DNA of 64,000 bases from Trichaptum fuscoviolaceum (lineage: Eukaryota; Basidiomycota; Agaricomycetes; Hymenochaetales; Trichaptaceae), in contig CAJSYZ010000010.1 in assembly GCA_910574455.1 (NCBI GenBank), positions 1,330,770 to 1,394,769 on the forward strand, read 5' to 3'. Made by a program: the position numbers and the translations under genes. The notes under the pieces are model-generated. The model saw nothing but the letters and a program-made list of their open reading frames with translations, searched no databases and was not told where the DNA came from. This document shows positions 1 to 10,634 of the stretch, one piece after another; the stretch's first letter is position 1; every line of letters starts with the position of its first letter.

Positions 1-16
1 ACACTGCTAATATTTT

Positions 17-1041
17 GTGTTTTTGTCAATCTTCTACGACTTGACCTGCCAGGATCTGTTGCCCGCCTTTGAAGACTCGCTCTCCGCTTTCTTTGCTCTC
101 CTCCTTCAGCTCATACTCAATGTCTCCCAAGACCGTTCGGTGCGGCTCGCAGCCAGCGTCTATCTCAAGAACACGATCAAACGGCGATGGGAGGATGAGG
201 ACTCGCCTTTGGCCTACGCAGGGAAGACGCAGCTGAAGGGTCAGCTGGTCCCTGCAATGATCGCGCTTTCGAGTTCAGCGGACAAGACATTATAAGCGCA
301 GGTTGCGGAGGCCGTGTCCATTGTCGCAAAGTACGAATTCCCCGAGCAGTGGCCAGATCTCATCGATCAGCTCGTCTCTTCACTCTCGCCCGACGCTGCA
401 AATTATCCAACAAATGTCTCCGTTCTCGAAACTGCCCACTCAATCTTTGCGCCTTGGCGTTCTGAAATACGCTCGGACTCGCTCTACACGACGATCAACT
501 TCGCCGCTTCTCGGGCACCTTCCTCCAAATATTCAAACACACCGCCACCAGTCTTCTGAATGGATCGGGAACTGCAGCGATGGCGCAGGCTCAGGTCGTG
601 CTTCTGTCAATTTTCTACGACTTGACGTGCCAGGATGTGCCGCCCACCTTTGAAGACTCGCACTCCGCTTTCTTTGGCGCTGAGCAGGGAGTGCTCACCA
701 AGTTCCTTGCTTGGGACCTCGAGAACATGCGCAATGATCCCGACGATTCGACTCCCTCTTTCCTCACCCAAATCAAAACTTCGCTCTTCGAGCTTGCCAA
801 GCTTTATACGCATCGATACCCGGAGGCCCTCTCGTCTTCGAATACCGTACCGGCCACAGCTCTGTGGGGATATCTCGGTGGAGGTCAGAGATCTGGAGTA
901 GCATGTGACGGACTGGTCAGTCAGGGACCACGCTTCCTCAGCATGGCCATTCAATCAGAAATCTACAAGGCGACGTTTGCGGAGAGGGAGACAATCAATG
1001 TATTGATCAAAGGTGTAGTTGTACCCAATGTCACATTTACG
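17..1041 (+). pseudogene. CSE1: CSE1 / exportin-2 (importin-alpha re-exporter) pseudogene, N-terminal portion
   Basis: Conceptual translation gives the N-terminal HEAT-repeat region of the nuclear export receptor CSE1/CAS, including LKNTIKRRWEDED, KYEFPEQWPDLIDQL and SIFYDLTCQD. It is broken: an in-frame TAA lies at 293-295 inside an otherwise continuous exon, and the frame shifts near 505, after which RFSGTFLQIFKHTATSLLNG continues in another frame. The segment at about 20-100 is a second copy of 606-685 fused in front of sequence that should precede it, so the locus is rearranged as well as mutated. The frame then continues to PNVT (about 1036), where a normal CSE1 intron begins and homology stops. 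The protein would normally act at the nuclear envelope to recycle importin-alpha. The rest of the gene resumes at 5.45 kb. A functional CSE1, essential in fungi, must lie elsewhere. Confidence 0.85.
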
Positions 1042-1384
1042 AGGTGCGCAATCTTTTTCTTCCATCACCTTCATCTCTACTGATGCTGTCTCAACCTCAG
1101 TGCACAAAGTTGCGAAAAGATTACTGTATTTTCTGCCAATCAGGCGCTTCTGTTTATTTTCCATATTCCTGCGACCATCTACCTCCCAATTTCAAGCTCA
1201 TCTGTAGCAATGTGATCTTGGCTTGCTCGTGACTGACAGTCATAGACCTGTGTCGGTTGCTAAGGGTGACATCTACTTTACATGCCACCTTCTCGGGCAG
1301 TCGAAGTTGGCGAAGGATTCAAATGTATAGATAGTAATAGACTTCTGTATGTAAATCTCTTACAATAACTTCACGCCCATCGAC

Positions 1385-1431
1385 GGGTAGCGGGCTCTGC
1401 TGTGAGGAAATCGCAGCCACTAACTGCTTGT
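1385..1431 (+). repeat. Dispersed hairpin repeat A, copy 1
   Basis: This 47-bp unit begins GGGTAGCGGGCTCTGCTGTG and contains an imperfect stem (CTGTGAG with TCGCAG, degraded here). Copies are at 7571-7617 (+) and 37804-37850 (-). Here it abuts CCCGCTACCC, the reverse complement of its first ten bases, so the unit could form a 57-bp inverted-repeat cassette. It is probably the end of a small non-autonomous transposon. Confidence 0.7.
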
Positions 1432-1432
1432 T

Positions 1433-1479
1433 CCCGCTACCCTTAAGGTAGCAGGGTATCCTATGGCGTATGCAACTGT
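1433..1479 (+). repeat. Dispersed repeat B, copy 1
   Basis: A 47-bp stretch beginning CCCGCTACCCTTAAGGTAGC is repeated without mismatch, in inverse orientation, at 39133-39179. Its start is itself palindromic around TTAA. It follows repeat A directly here but is alone at the other site. Confidence 0.75.
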
Positions 1480-1843
1480 CCACTTTCTCTGCCAAAACTT
1501 TAAATGTCATGTGACTTTTACTTTCGGTACCGAAAGTACCTTTTAAAGCAGGTTCTTCTCGCGTATTTCTTGACCCTCGTTATTACTGACTCTATAGAGT
1601 CAGTTCTTACGGGTGGACTACACTCATTTCATACCATGCCACACTCATTACCTGGAGAAGGATGACTCTACGGACACGGAAGAGAAAGTCCAGGACGTTC
1701 CCTCACTCACGACAGCGGCAGCGATGATCATGATTTCCCTCCGCTTCGCGCTTCGATAGTCTTGCTTAGTACCTCAGACACGAACTTGAAGCACGCTTGA
1801 GCGGCGCCTAATGGGCTGTAAACACGATCACCACACACCATAT

Positions 1844-1920
1844 GCTGCATCGTATTCTGTCATGACAGTGTATCCGATTCAATCCTTATTTGGAAGGGTA
1901 TCCGATACTTTACCATATTT
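1844..1920 (+). repeat. Left terminal inverted repeat of the 3-kb element
   Basis: Reverse complement of 4787-4863, with a 38-base perfect outer block starting GCTGCATCGTATTCTGTCAT and a second perfect block around TTTGGAAGGGTATCCGAT. Confidence 0.8.
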
Positions 1921-2019
1921 GGAAAGTGTGGTGCAAAATGTAAAAAAAATTGGGCTGGGATAGCGTTATATTCAAAACCTGTATTTACTATTACATGAGA
2001 CTACTTATTTACTACTTAC

Positions 2020-3700
2020 AATGGCGAGGCGTTCCATACGCATGTCTACCGAGTCGGCGGGTGCGGGCTGGGGGCTGTTCGATCTTCAACTTCTTCTCGT
2101 TGTCGAATCGAACTGCTGACACGAAGGCGGAATCAGCTAGGATGGGGCGCCAGCGCTGAAGCTGATAGGGATTGTCGACGAGAACGCGCTTGCTGATGTA
2201 GGCTTCAGTCTTGATTTTCGGAGCTTCACCTTGTTTGCAACCTGAGTCCAGTTCCTGTAGTAAATTTCATTAACAAGCATACTTCGAAGGACAAGCCACT
2301 TACACATCATTGAAGAAGATGCTATCCTTAGCATCTTTCATCGAGATGCAACGGTCGAGGTCCTTGGAAAGTAACCTTAGTATCAACGTGTAGGCCGGGT
2401 AGAAGTCTTTGCTGAACTACTTGGGAGAAAGAGTGTCGTCGAGAAGCCGTCCCCTGTTGATGGTTCCGATCACGGCCACGGAACAGATGCTGGAGGGTCA
2501 ATCAGTGAGTGTCGAAGGCCATCAGGATATGAATAAAACTCACTCTTCCAAAGGGGTGCCTCACCTACAACGCACTCTCCGCCTTTGAATGCCAATGCGA
2601 AATTCAGAGTTCCTTTCCCCTTCAAGAACAAAACAACCATTATCAGTGAAAGACTACATCTCTTCTGATAAAGGAGATAGGTGGACTCCGGGAATGTACG
2701 AAAGGCTGGACGAGGCTGGACGACGGGCAAGAGATGATGAGGCTCACCCGCGGCGCAGACGAGAAAGAAGCAGTGGTGGACATAACAGAAGAGGAGGCAC
2801 CAGAGATTCATGAATGTCGACTTCAGCCGATCACTACAAGCCAGATCCTCCGGTCATAGACTCGTACACCTCAATTCGAGATAGTGGCAGGAGATGGGCG
2901 CCTCGGGACCGTGACTCTCGTTCTCCTCTCCGAGATCGAAAACGCGAGCATTCTCCTGCACGCACGCCTTCACTATTGCCCTCATATATACCCCGCCCGC
3001 CATCATCTCGCTCGTTGGCGCCTCCGACCCGCCCTTCGCGCGAGAACGACCCAAGCACCGCCTTCCAACTCCTCGCGTCGCGGCGATAGTTTCGCCTCCA
3101 AGAATCGAGTACTCCAATGGTAGATAACACCCTTATACAAGAAGTGTTCATCGCAAGGCATCTTTGGTGCCATATACCCAGGAGTGCGTCACTCACCTGA
3201 TGTATGACACCGGAAGTCGTCGGTTCCCATAGCCTCAAAACCGTTGCCCATGATGTGTTGGAATACGTACCCTAGTCCAAAATTGCCAATGGCTAATCGC
3301 CCGTGTTCGTCCAGAAAGATGTTCTCGGGCTTGATGTCGCGGTGGAAGATGTTGTGATCCTGTATGACGTTCACGGCGTGTCAGCCGGAAGAACAAATTC
3401 GATCAGAGGAAGGAAGGACGTACAAGCTGTGCCATGAGGAACTTGACCTCGTGCATCCGGAATAAAGTCTTTGAGTAGTCCGTGGCGTCCCTCAGGTTGC
3501 CTCCGGGAGCAAGACCTTGTACGATCGTGAAATTGAGCGGATCTATGAAAAATTCTATCAAAGGGGGAGTTGTCGTCAAAAGAAGAAAGGATGCTCTTCT
3601 CTGTAGAGCTCCCGGTGCTCTCTAGCCACACGCGAGGTGCAACCGGAACTCGGAGCAACTTCAGTTGACCGTGGGAGTAACACGGTCTTGTGACTGTCAA
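2020..3700 (-). pseudogene. Decayed Ser/Thr protein-kinase gene inside the TIR element
   Basis: Exon-like blocks on the minus strand read as a protein kinase: a hinge/linker block near 3560-3430 (IVQGLAPGGNL, then MHEVKFLMAQL), the catalytic loop HRDIKPENIFLD near 3347-3310, then GRLAIGNFGLGYVF and, across an intron, TPGYMAPK near 3188-3160. A C-terminal block at 2340-2025 ends in a TAG. Two normally invariant features are altered: the DFG aspartate that binds magnesium is Asn (NFG, codon at 3284-3282) and the APE motif reads APK. The frame is interrupted between blocks and the N-lobe is not recognisable. This is either a pseudokinase relic or a captured gene fragment. The kinase subfamily is unknown. 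Confidence 0.6.
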
Positions 3701-4786
3701 ACAAGCACGCGTCAGTCATGTGCTTTGCATGAGGGCGGGCTCCATTCTTCCATTTATGGTATGATATGACCTGCCGAAGCCTACCCGAAATATAGTGATT
3801 TCAGTAACACTTAAGGCTTCCCGAAGGCAATTAACTACGCTTTCTCTTCCCCTTCGCCTTCTACATTGCTGCGGAAAGGTTTGTCTGTCTTTTTCTCGAG
3901 TACGACGGAAACTGATTCTTTGTGTGAGCTCAAGCGCCTCATGGATACGTCAAACTTCTTGCAACACCTGTGTCGGACGAGGCCTTATTCGTGCCACCCG
4001 ACTTACTGCTCAAGGCCTTGCAGACGCGTTTCACTTTGAAAGCAGCAGATGCCACCTGCTATATCAAAGCCCATTGGCTGTTGCCGACATCCGGGGTGTG
4101 GAACGGAAGTAGGTGAGTTGTGCACTTCAATGACTATTTACATGGGTGGCACTATTTGGAGACTTTGGTCGGCTTGGCCTTCCTTGTGGGCTTGTCAAGG
4201 CGACTCATCAGAGGCTATGCCCCCCTTCGGTTGTGGGCTTGACTTGTCGGTCCCTAGACAACTCGAGTCTCTCTAGAGCAAGGGCCTTTTCAGCGAGCTC
4301 AAGGGTGGCTTCTCCCACAAGAACCTGCCAGCCCAAATTTTCACTATGGCATCCTTCGAGGAAGCTTTTCTTTTCAGATTACAACAACAGAAGCAAGTGA
4401 GCGGGAGCGCAGGAACAAGTCTTGTGTAACTCTTCTTACATTTGTAAGTTTTGCCCCCTCCCTCTTCCAAGAGTTGTTGTCTGACCTTTTTTGCCCTCCA
4501 TCACTTTGAGCATCCGATGCAGATTAGCTGTCTGTTACAATTCAGGTATCCGATACAAGCCATGTATCCAATAATAAGTTAAGTATCCGTTACATCTCAA
4601 ACATAATATTATGCTAATAATATCTCTCCTTCTGTTTCCTATTTCTCTCTAATTTTGCTATCAAATCTTTGATTTCTTGCTTTATTGACTCTCCCTCTCA
4701 CGACACAAATTTATTTACCTGTCTGTACCAAACTTTGCACTGTACATATATATTTACACCTGAAATGACATGAGAAGATTCTACTA

Positions 4787-4863
4787 AATATGGCATTGAA
4801 TCGGATACCCTTCCAAATAAGGAAATGAATCGGATACACTGTCATGACAGAATACGATGCAGC
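4787..4863 (-). repeat. Right terminal inverted repeat of the 3-kb element
   Basis: Inverse partner of 1844-1920; see the left repeat. Confidence 0.8.
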
Positions 4864-4870
4864 TTATAAA

Positions 4871-5179
4871 CTGAGGTGCCTGGTAAACAGGCCGACGCCG
4901 ACAACACATTCTTTCGTTCAGCAAGTAACATTAATGGAGGTACACCTTGCATTTACCAGTCTCGAGACGCAGATATTTGTCGGGTACGCTGTGCCACCTG
5001 GAGAGCCGGAATTCTCCTACGCACCTGGCTACGACGTAACCGAAGATGAATTCCAGAAAAAAAGGATAGTAAGTACTTTTGCGAGAAACGACGCAATTGG
5101 AGATCTCTATTCGTCCGTCGAGAAGTCGTCCGAAGGACAACCCCATATGTCAGTGATATCACCAGCTACCATGCGCTAG
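4871..5179 (+). CDS. Unrecognised open frame just outside the TIR element (fragment)
   Basis: About 100 codons are open up to a TAG at 5177-5179, with ordinary-looking composition (for example YAVPPGEPEFSYAPGYDV and VTEDEFQKKR). The only upstream ATG (4844) lies inside the terminal inverted repeat, so it is not a natural start. I do not recognise the family. It may be an exon of a gene disrupted when the element arrived, because it lies in the same insertion that splits the CSE1 relic. Confidence 0.25.
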   Translation: MRCLVNRPTPTTHSFVQQVTLMEVHLAFTSLETQIFVGYAVPPGEPEFSYAPGYDVTEDEFQKKRIVSTFARNDAIGDLYSSVEKSSEGQPHMSVISPATMR

Positions 5180-5449
5180 TACTTGCCATTGCTTGGGATG
5201 CTAGCGACCGGGTAACCTGACATGGTGTGTGCTACCGTTTCTCCTGTTTCTCTTTGCTCACTTCGCATCACTCCCAAGGAACTTCGCAACGATAAACTCA
5301 TCAGCCATTTACAGCTCTCCAACCACTCCAACTCCGCTTAAAACTTCGCCCATCGCGTTCTAGCCATTCAGGCTCTCTGCTTCGTCACTATTTGCACCAT
5401 TTGACTCGAGTGGTGATTGCACGACACCACCTTCCATTCGATCTTTGAA

Positions 5450-7080
5450 CGCGGAGAGGGAGACGATCAATGTTTTGCGATCAATGTTTTGATCAAAGGC
5501 GTAGTTGTCCCCAATGTCACATTAGAAGGTGTGCAAACCTTTTCTTTCATCACGCCCATCTTTAGTGAAACTGTCTCGACCCGCAGAGCCCGAAGTGGAG
5601 CAATTCGAGGACGATCCTCTGGAGTATGTCCGAGTCGACCTTACTTTCGCGGCCTCCTCTTTGTCCATCGGCGGACTGACTGCGGAGAGCACCACGCGGC
5701 GTCAAGCCGCAGCCGATGTCCTCCGTGCGCTCGTTGCCTCAGGTTTCGAGGCTGAGGCGTCCGAAGTCGTCTTGACTTTGATCGACAACGGACTGGAGGA
5801 GTACAACAGGAAGAAGGGAGATGAAGAGATCTGGAAGAGGAAGGATGAAAGTGTGTATCTGCTCACGGCGGTGGCAACGGTTGGTGCAACCGCTCAGGTG
5901 AGTGAAGCAGTTCATTCAGAAGGAATGGTGTATAACATTGGCGATCAATAGCAAGGTGTAACAAGCATGAATGCTCTTGTGGATGTCATCCAGTTCTTCT
6001 CAGCACTTATACGAGGACCTACAGGCCGATGAAAACTCCGTGCATCCAATTTTCCAGGTTGATGCGATTCGCTTTATGTACTTCCGAAATCAGGTGCGTG
6101 ACTATCTTTCAATCACACAAGACGAGCACTAATCAACTATGCAGCTCACAAAGGAGCAGCTCCTTTCCGTCCTCCCTCTTCTCGTTCGTCATCTGCGCTC
6201 AACGAACTGTGTCTGCTATACGTATGCAGCGACAACCATTGAGCGATATTGTTCATCAAGCGCGGCTCATCTTTCCTGTGCGTAACGCGATTGCTTGAGG
6301 CGAATATCCTCTGACGATTTCAGCAGCTTCAACCAGGAAGACATTCGAGAGCTTGCACCTGAGATCATTAACACATTACTCGCAAAGATTGAGGTGGGTG
6401 GACGCCCGAAAAAGTTGCAGAAAACAACCATCTAATGAAATGTAAGCTCACAATTGAGAATAGATTCTCCTTAATCGTATCTGTGCCACTCCTAGGTGTC
6501 ATGCGTGTTATTCTGACTGCGAGGTCGGCGATAGCCTCAGAACATGAACGACTGTTACACCGTCTCGTCGCTATCCTTGCTGTGATCTACAAGAACCCAA
6601 ACAATCCAAACTTCGATCAATATATCTTTGAGAGTATCTCTGCTTAGATAAGGTGAGGAATCTTCAAATCGAAAAATACAACATGTCCTGATCATTGACT
6701 TATACAGGGTTTACGGTTTAATCATCGCGTCAAACACTGGCAACATTCAAACAGGCTCTGTTTGACCCATCTACAATCATTCTACAGCAGGACATCGATC
6801 GTGAGAAGCCTCCCTTTCAGGAACTCACAGCAACTGACCCATCATCTATGCAGAATTCATTCCTTACATCTTCCAGATCCTCGCAGATGCTCGAGGTCCA
6901 CGATGGCGATGTTCCTCATGATTGCTACTCCATCCTCCTGCTGTTTTCCGGCTCGCACGTGTCTATAGGCTGGCAGGTGACGAGATGAAGGCTGCACAGA
7001 TGTTGGCCATTGCGTGTGACATGTTGTTCAAGAGCCTGAGCAAGATTTAGCATCTGTTAGCCCCGGACAAGGATACAGCG
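5450..7080 (+). pseudogene. CSE1: CSE1 / exportin-2 pseudogene, central portion
   Basis: CSE1 homology resumes with a second, diverged copy of the exon end and intron seen at 975-1100 (INVLIKGVVVPNVT), then EVEQFEDDPLEYVRVDL, a block ending ESVYLLTAVAT, DAIRFMYFRNQ, LTKEQLLSVLPLLVRHLR, EDIRELAPEIINTLL, HRLVAILAVIYKNPNNPNF and EFIPYIFQIL, all in CSE1 order. Disabling changes are a frameshift near 6000 (FFSA then HLYEDLQADE in another frame), a one-base loss near 6250, and a TAG at 6645-6647 where the exon should continue. Homology fades after about 7080, so the C-terminal third is absent. Exon-intron junctions are otherwise normal, so this is a decayed genomic duplicate and not a processed copy. 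Confidence 0.85.
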
Positions 7081-7966
7081 GGGAAGGTAGGTGGGGACAA
7101 GATGGACGAAGGGTGATGACACTTGTCGAGCGCTGCGGCGAGAATCTGTTGCAAAATTTGTGGTAATGGTGTGACTAATTTGCTGTACATGGACAAGCAT
7201 CACCCCTCTACTTCACTTTTCAGCATTGTTGTGCACCCTATAGCTCTACTTGATAATTTACATGTTGTATGTATTGCTATCATCAGGTCATGGTGTGAAG
7301 GGAAGGGAGGACCTGCATGGTAAACGGAAAGGCAGGAGAAGAGCACCGGAGTGGTCAGTGATAGGACCGTGATGCCAGTGGTGGCGCAACAGGCCCATTA
7401 CTGCATTTTCTGCCAATCTGGTGCACCTCGGACGGGTGTGTAATGGCCCACTTCTTCACTCCAGCAAATGCATACTACCAATGGTCAACTGAGTCACCCC
7501 TCCCACCTTTGCCTGCAGTTACTCCATTGACAAGGCGCAACTAGATAACAGTTCCTTTGCACCCTTCCCTGGGTAGCGGGCTCTGCTGTGAGGAACTCAC
7601 AGCCACTAACTGCTTGTTAGGAGATTATTACTAATGCCAGTGGGGGGAGCCCGTCAGGCGACCCCTGGGAACGAGGTTGCTTCAAGTTGTGTTCGGGTCC
7701 GACTCATTGACGTTCCGGCGGCGGGCCGAACTACTACTAGTACCTGATGAAGGCGACTCGGACAGGGCTTCAAGGCCCTCTTATACTCGGAATGCTACAA
7801 CACATTATCGTGATAATCTAGCTGCCTTTTAGTTTCTCCGAATAGTGCTGCAATTTCAGCGCTGCTTTGACTCTGACTCCCATCTCCAGTTGCTCCGGGA
7901 TCTTCGCAGTCGACTCTTGTCCTCAATCACAGAGGCTTCAAGTCAGTCTTTGGATAAACAACACAA
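7081..7966. other. Intergenic stretch upstream of the PFK-2 gene
   Basis: No coding frame is supported. It holds repeat A copy 2 (7571-7617) and the 27-base match to 1121-1147. The last 200 bases are pyrimidine-rich and probably include the promoter and 5' UTR of the downstream gene. Confidence 0.5.
7571..7617 (+). repeat. Dispersed hairpin repeat A, copy 2
   Basis: Nearly identical to 1385-1431; here the internal stem is intact (CTGTGAG, GAA loop, CTCACAG). The flanking sequences are unrelated to copy 1. Confidence 0.7.
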
Positions 7967-10634
7967 ATGGCTGCACCAGTATTCACCACTGCATCTGGAT
8001 TACTCTTCCATGCCGGAAAGATATTGGTTGCGACGGTTGGACTTCCCGCGCGTGGCAAGACACACGTTTCTCGTTCACTCGAGCGTTATCTACGATGGCT
8101 CGGCGTCAAGACTCAGGTCATTTCATTAGGGGATTACCGTCGAAAGTCGATCGGCGGTGCTCAGCAGCTTCCCAAAGACTATTTCACGCTAGGTCTGTCG
8201 TATGGTGTTGACGTTACAACTAAACTGACCGGATCGATTGGGGTGTCGTTTCAGGCGAGAAGAGCCCCGAAACACAGCGGCTACGACAATCAATTGCAGA
8301 AGGGTGTGAGCAGCTAATATGGAACTTTTTCGAGGGGGGCGGACAAGTTGTTATATACGATGCGAATAATGGGACTCGTGCATCTCGGAAGGCATTAGCA
8401 GAGAAATTTGATAAAGCTGGCATCCATGTCATCTTCCTAGGCGAGTAATCCATGTTCTGCTTGGGGTTTGGGGTATCGTGTTCCTGACGATAATTCTTTC
8501 CAGAAAGTGTCTGTGATAATGTAGAGATTGTCGAGGCGAATATAAGGAGTGTGAAGATCTCTTCTCCAGATGTACGTCCATCAACTTATTACAACTATAC
8601 AATTATACAATTTCACTCATCGTCCTTCGATTAGTATAAAGGCTGGGACCCTGAAGAGGCCGTAAAGGATTACTTTCAGCGTATCCGAGACCATGAGAAG
8701 TATTATGAACCTGTGGAAGAGACGGAGTGGCCATCGATCCGAATTACCAACGTGAGTCGATGCACTGGCAGTCGTCCCTCTTTTACCATGTAAACCTTCA
8801 TTGTGATTCAGGTTGGTGACAAGATTGAAGTGAATGTGAGTAGCCCAACTATTCAGAAACATCTTGGCTGTTTTAATAATGCCACAATACAGCGCATCTA
8901 CGGATACTTGCAGGTTTGTATACATTGACGTGTAAACGCATCCTGTTCACTGACAGTACAACTCGTACCACCATAGTCTCGCATAATCTTCTTCTTAATG
9001 AATATTCACAATCGATTCCGGACGATCTACTTTGCCCGCGTAAGTCGCCCTTCTATGGGCTTCCCGTATCCTTCACGATACTAACTGAAACATCAAATAA
9101 GTCGGGCCAATCGTTAATCGAGCACTCATATAGGGCTGATTCTGATCTGTCTCCTGCTGGGTGGGAATACGCTGCTCGTCTGAAGGAGTTTGTGTTGGAG
9201 CGACGCGCTAAGGCACTCAAGGAAAGGGGATTGGATCCTAAGGATCGCAAGCTCGTGGTAGGCCCATCTATCATTGCTTCGAACAGAGGCACCCATATAC
9301 TCCGGCCCCTCGAGCCTATCATAAAGCTGATCGTCATACTCAGATTTGGACCTCCGCTCGTCGTCGTGCGCACCACACGGCTTGGCCTTTCCTTTCACCA
9401 ACGGGTTCCATTCCCACTAGCATATCGTCAAGCTCTTTTGGCGCGTCGGCCCCCGTTTCGAGCGCGTCTTCCCCTCTCTTGGGAGCACTCAATCCATCAC
9501 ATCAAGCAGCTTCTTCCCAGAACCTGTCCTCACTTGCCTCCGTACAATCCTTAAGCCAGATACCATCTCTACACCTTCCTGAAGCAGTTGCGTCGACGAC
9601 GTCGCCATCCCCTCTTCAGGCTGTACAAGCGCAACAGAAGCGTGGCGTGCAAACGCAGGTACAGGCCGCTGCGACACCAAAACTATTTTCGAGTGTGAAA
9701 GTTATCGAGAAGCCTCAGATGAGCGAGATAAATCCGGGGATTTGGGATGGGCTTTCCCCAGACAAAGCGCAGGCTTTACATCCGGATGAATGGGAACGTT
9801 TCATGCGTGATCCGTATGGATTCCGAGCTCCGAGGGCGGAGAGCTACCATGATCTATGTAGTGAGTATTATATCCATGGTCGAGTTTCGTAGTGTTGTCC
9901 TTGTGCGCTTTCACAGTAGGGGCATTTCTCCGGATAGTGAAGTAAATCACCTTCACCCTCTGAAGTCAATTCTCAGTCGAACGAATTTAGGATTACTCGA
10001 CCCTTCCAAACCCCTTCTGTTGTTGATCGTGAAAACTCTGGACTAACCCTGTTTTTTTCTATCAGTCCGCGTTGAACCTATTCTTGTCGAGTTAGAACGT
10101 GAACAGGAGGACTTGCTTATAATCGGGCATGCTTCCGTGATTCGTTGTCTTCTCGCCTACCTAATTGGCCTCCCTGCATCCGAGATTCCCGCCATCGAGG
10201 TGGCACGAGGGGATCTGCTTGAAGTTGTCCCGGCTTCGTACGGAGTCCACTCTCAGGCCTATCACTTCTGGGACGGTCCCGGTCGGAGAGGCTCTGCATC
10301 GAGTGGACCGAAGCGTGCGGGGAGCACTGGGGGTCATGGCAAGCAGCGCACGAACAGCGGGAGCTCGCTGCGCGAGGGTCTGTCGATTAAGGAGCGCGAC
10401 AAGAGCCATAGCCGTGTTAGGGATTTGAAGGACCAGGTAGACCAGATGGAGGCGGATACGGCGGACGATGATGATGAGGGTGCCGGGGGCGGAGCCGGCA
10501 TATACGGGAATGCGATTTTGACCGACGGTGAGAACGAGGGCGAGGATGCCGAAGGCGAGGACGAGGATAAGAATTTCTACGAAAACTACGCCGAAGATAC
10601 GAAGGGGAAGAGGAAGCTGGATGCCCAGCGCTGA
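7967..10634 (+). CDS. 6-phosphofructo-2-kinase (Pfk26-like) with inactive fructose-2,6-bisphosphatase domain
   Basis: Makes fructose-2,6-bisphosphate, the cytosolic activator of glycolysis. Ten exons fit one frame (648 aa): 7967-8192, 8255-8440, 8504-8571, 8635-8751, 8812-8835, 8893-8913, 8977-9039, 9102-9257, 9344-9860, 10066-10634. The kinase half starts with Walker A GLPARGKT (residues 25-32) and includes SLGDYRRKSIGG and FLESVCDN. The phosphatase half should open with RHGES; here it reads RSGQS, with Ser at about residue 236, the same His-to-Ser change known in yeast PFK26, so only kinase activity is expected. The later histidine (GHASVIRCL, about 481) remains. A Ser-rich insert of about 100 residues splits the phosphatase domain, and the C-terminus is long and acidic. 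Intron 2 appears to be GC-AG. Confidence 0.92.
8441..8503 (+). other. Probable GC-AG intron in the PFK-2 gene
   Basis: Only a donor GCGAGT at 8441 joined to an AG at 8503 keeps the conserved FLESVCDN reading. The nearby GT (8445) paired with the same acceptor gives a stop two codons later. Confidence 0.65.

Larger units (their letters stand above)
1042..1843. other. Gene-free stretch between pseudogene and TIR element
   Basis: No credible coding frame is visible. The first 60 bases resemble the CSE1 intron seen intact at 5532-5592. The stretch contains one copy each of the two dispersed repeats (1385-1431 and 1433-1479), and a 27-base match at 1121-1147 to 7398-7424 (24 of 27 identical). Confidence 0.5.
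1844..4863. mobile_element. 3-kb non-autonomous TIR element carrying a kinase-like gene
   Basis: Terminal inverted repeats of about 75 bp lie at 1844-1920 and about 4787-4863. The outer 38 bases are identical in the two arms, followed after a 1-2 nt difference by 24 more. The octamer TATCCGAT recurs inside both ends and again near 4549, as transposase-binding subterminal motifs do in many DNA transposons. No transposase frame is visible; the only recognisable cargo is a decayed protein kinase on the minus strand. The superfamily cannot be assigned because no convincing target duplication was found; the exact ends are uncertain by a few bases. Confidence 0.7.

Noticed and set aside
1385..1431. 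Repeat A as a Helitron 3' end
   Set aside because: It has a hairpin, but the terminal CTRR and an adjacent insertion between A and T could not be shown at any copy.
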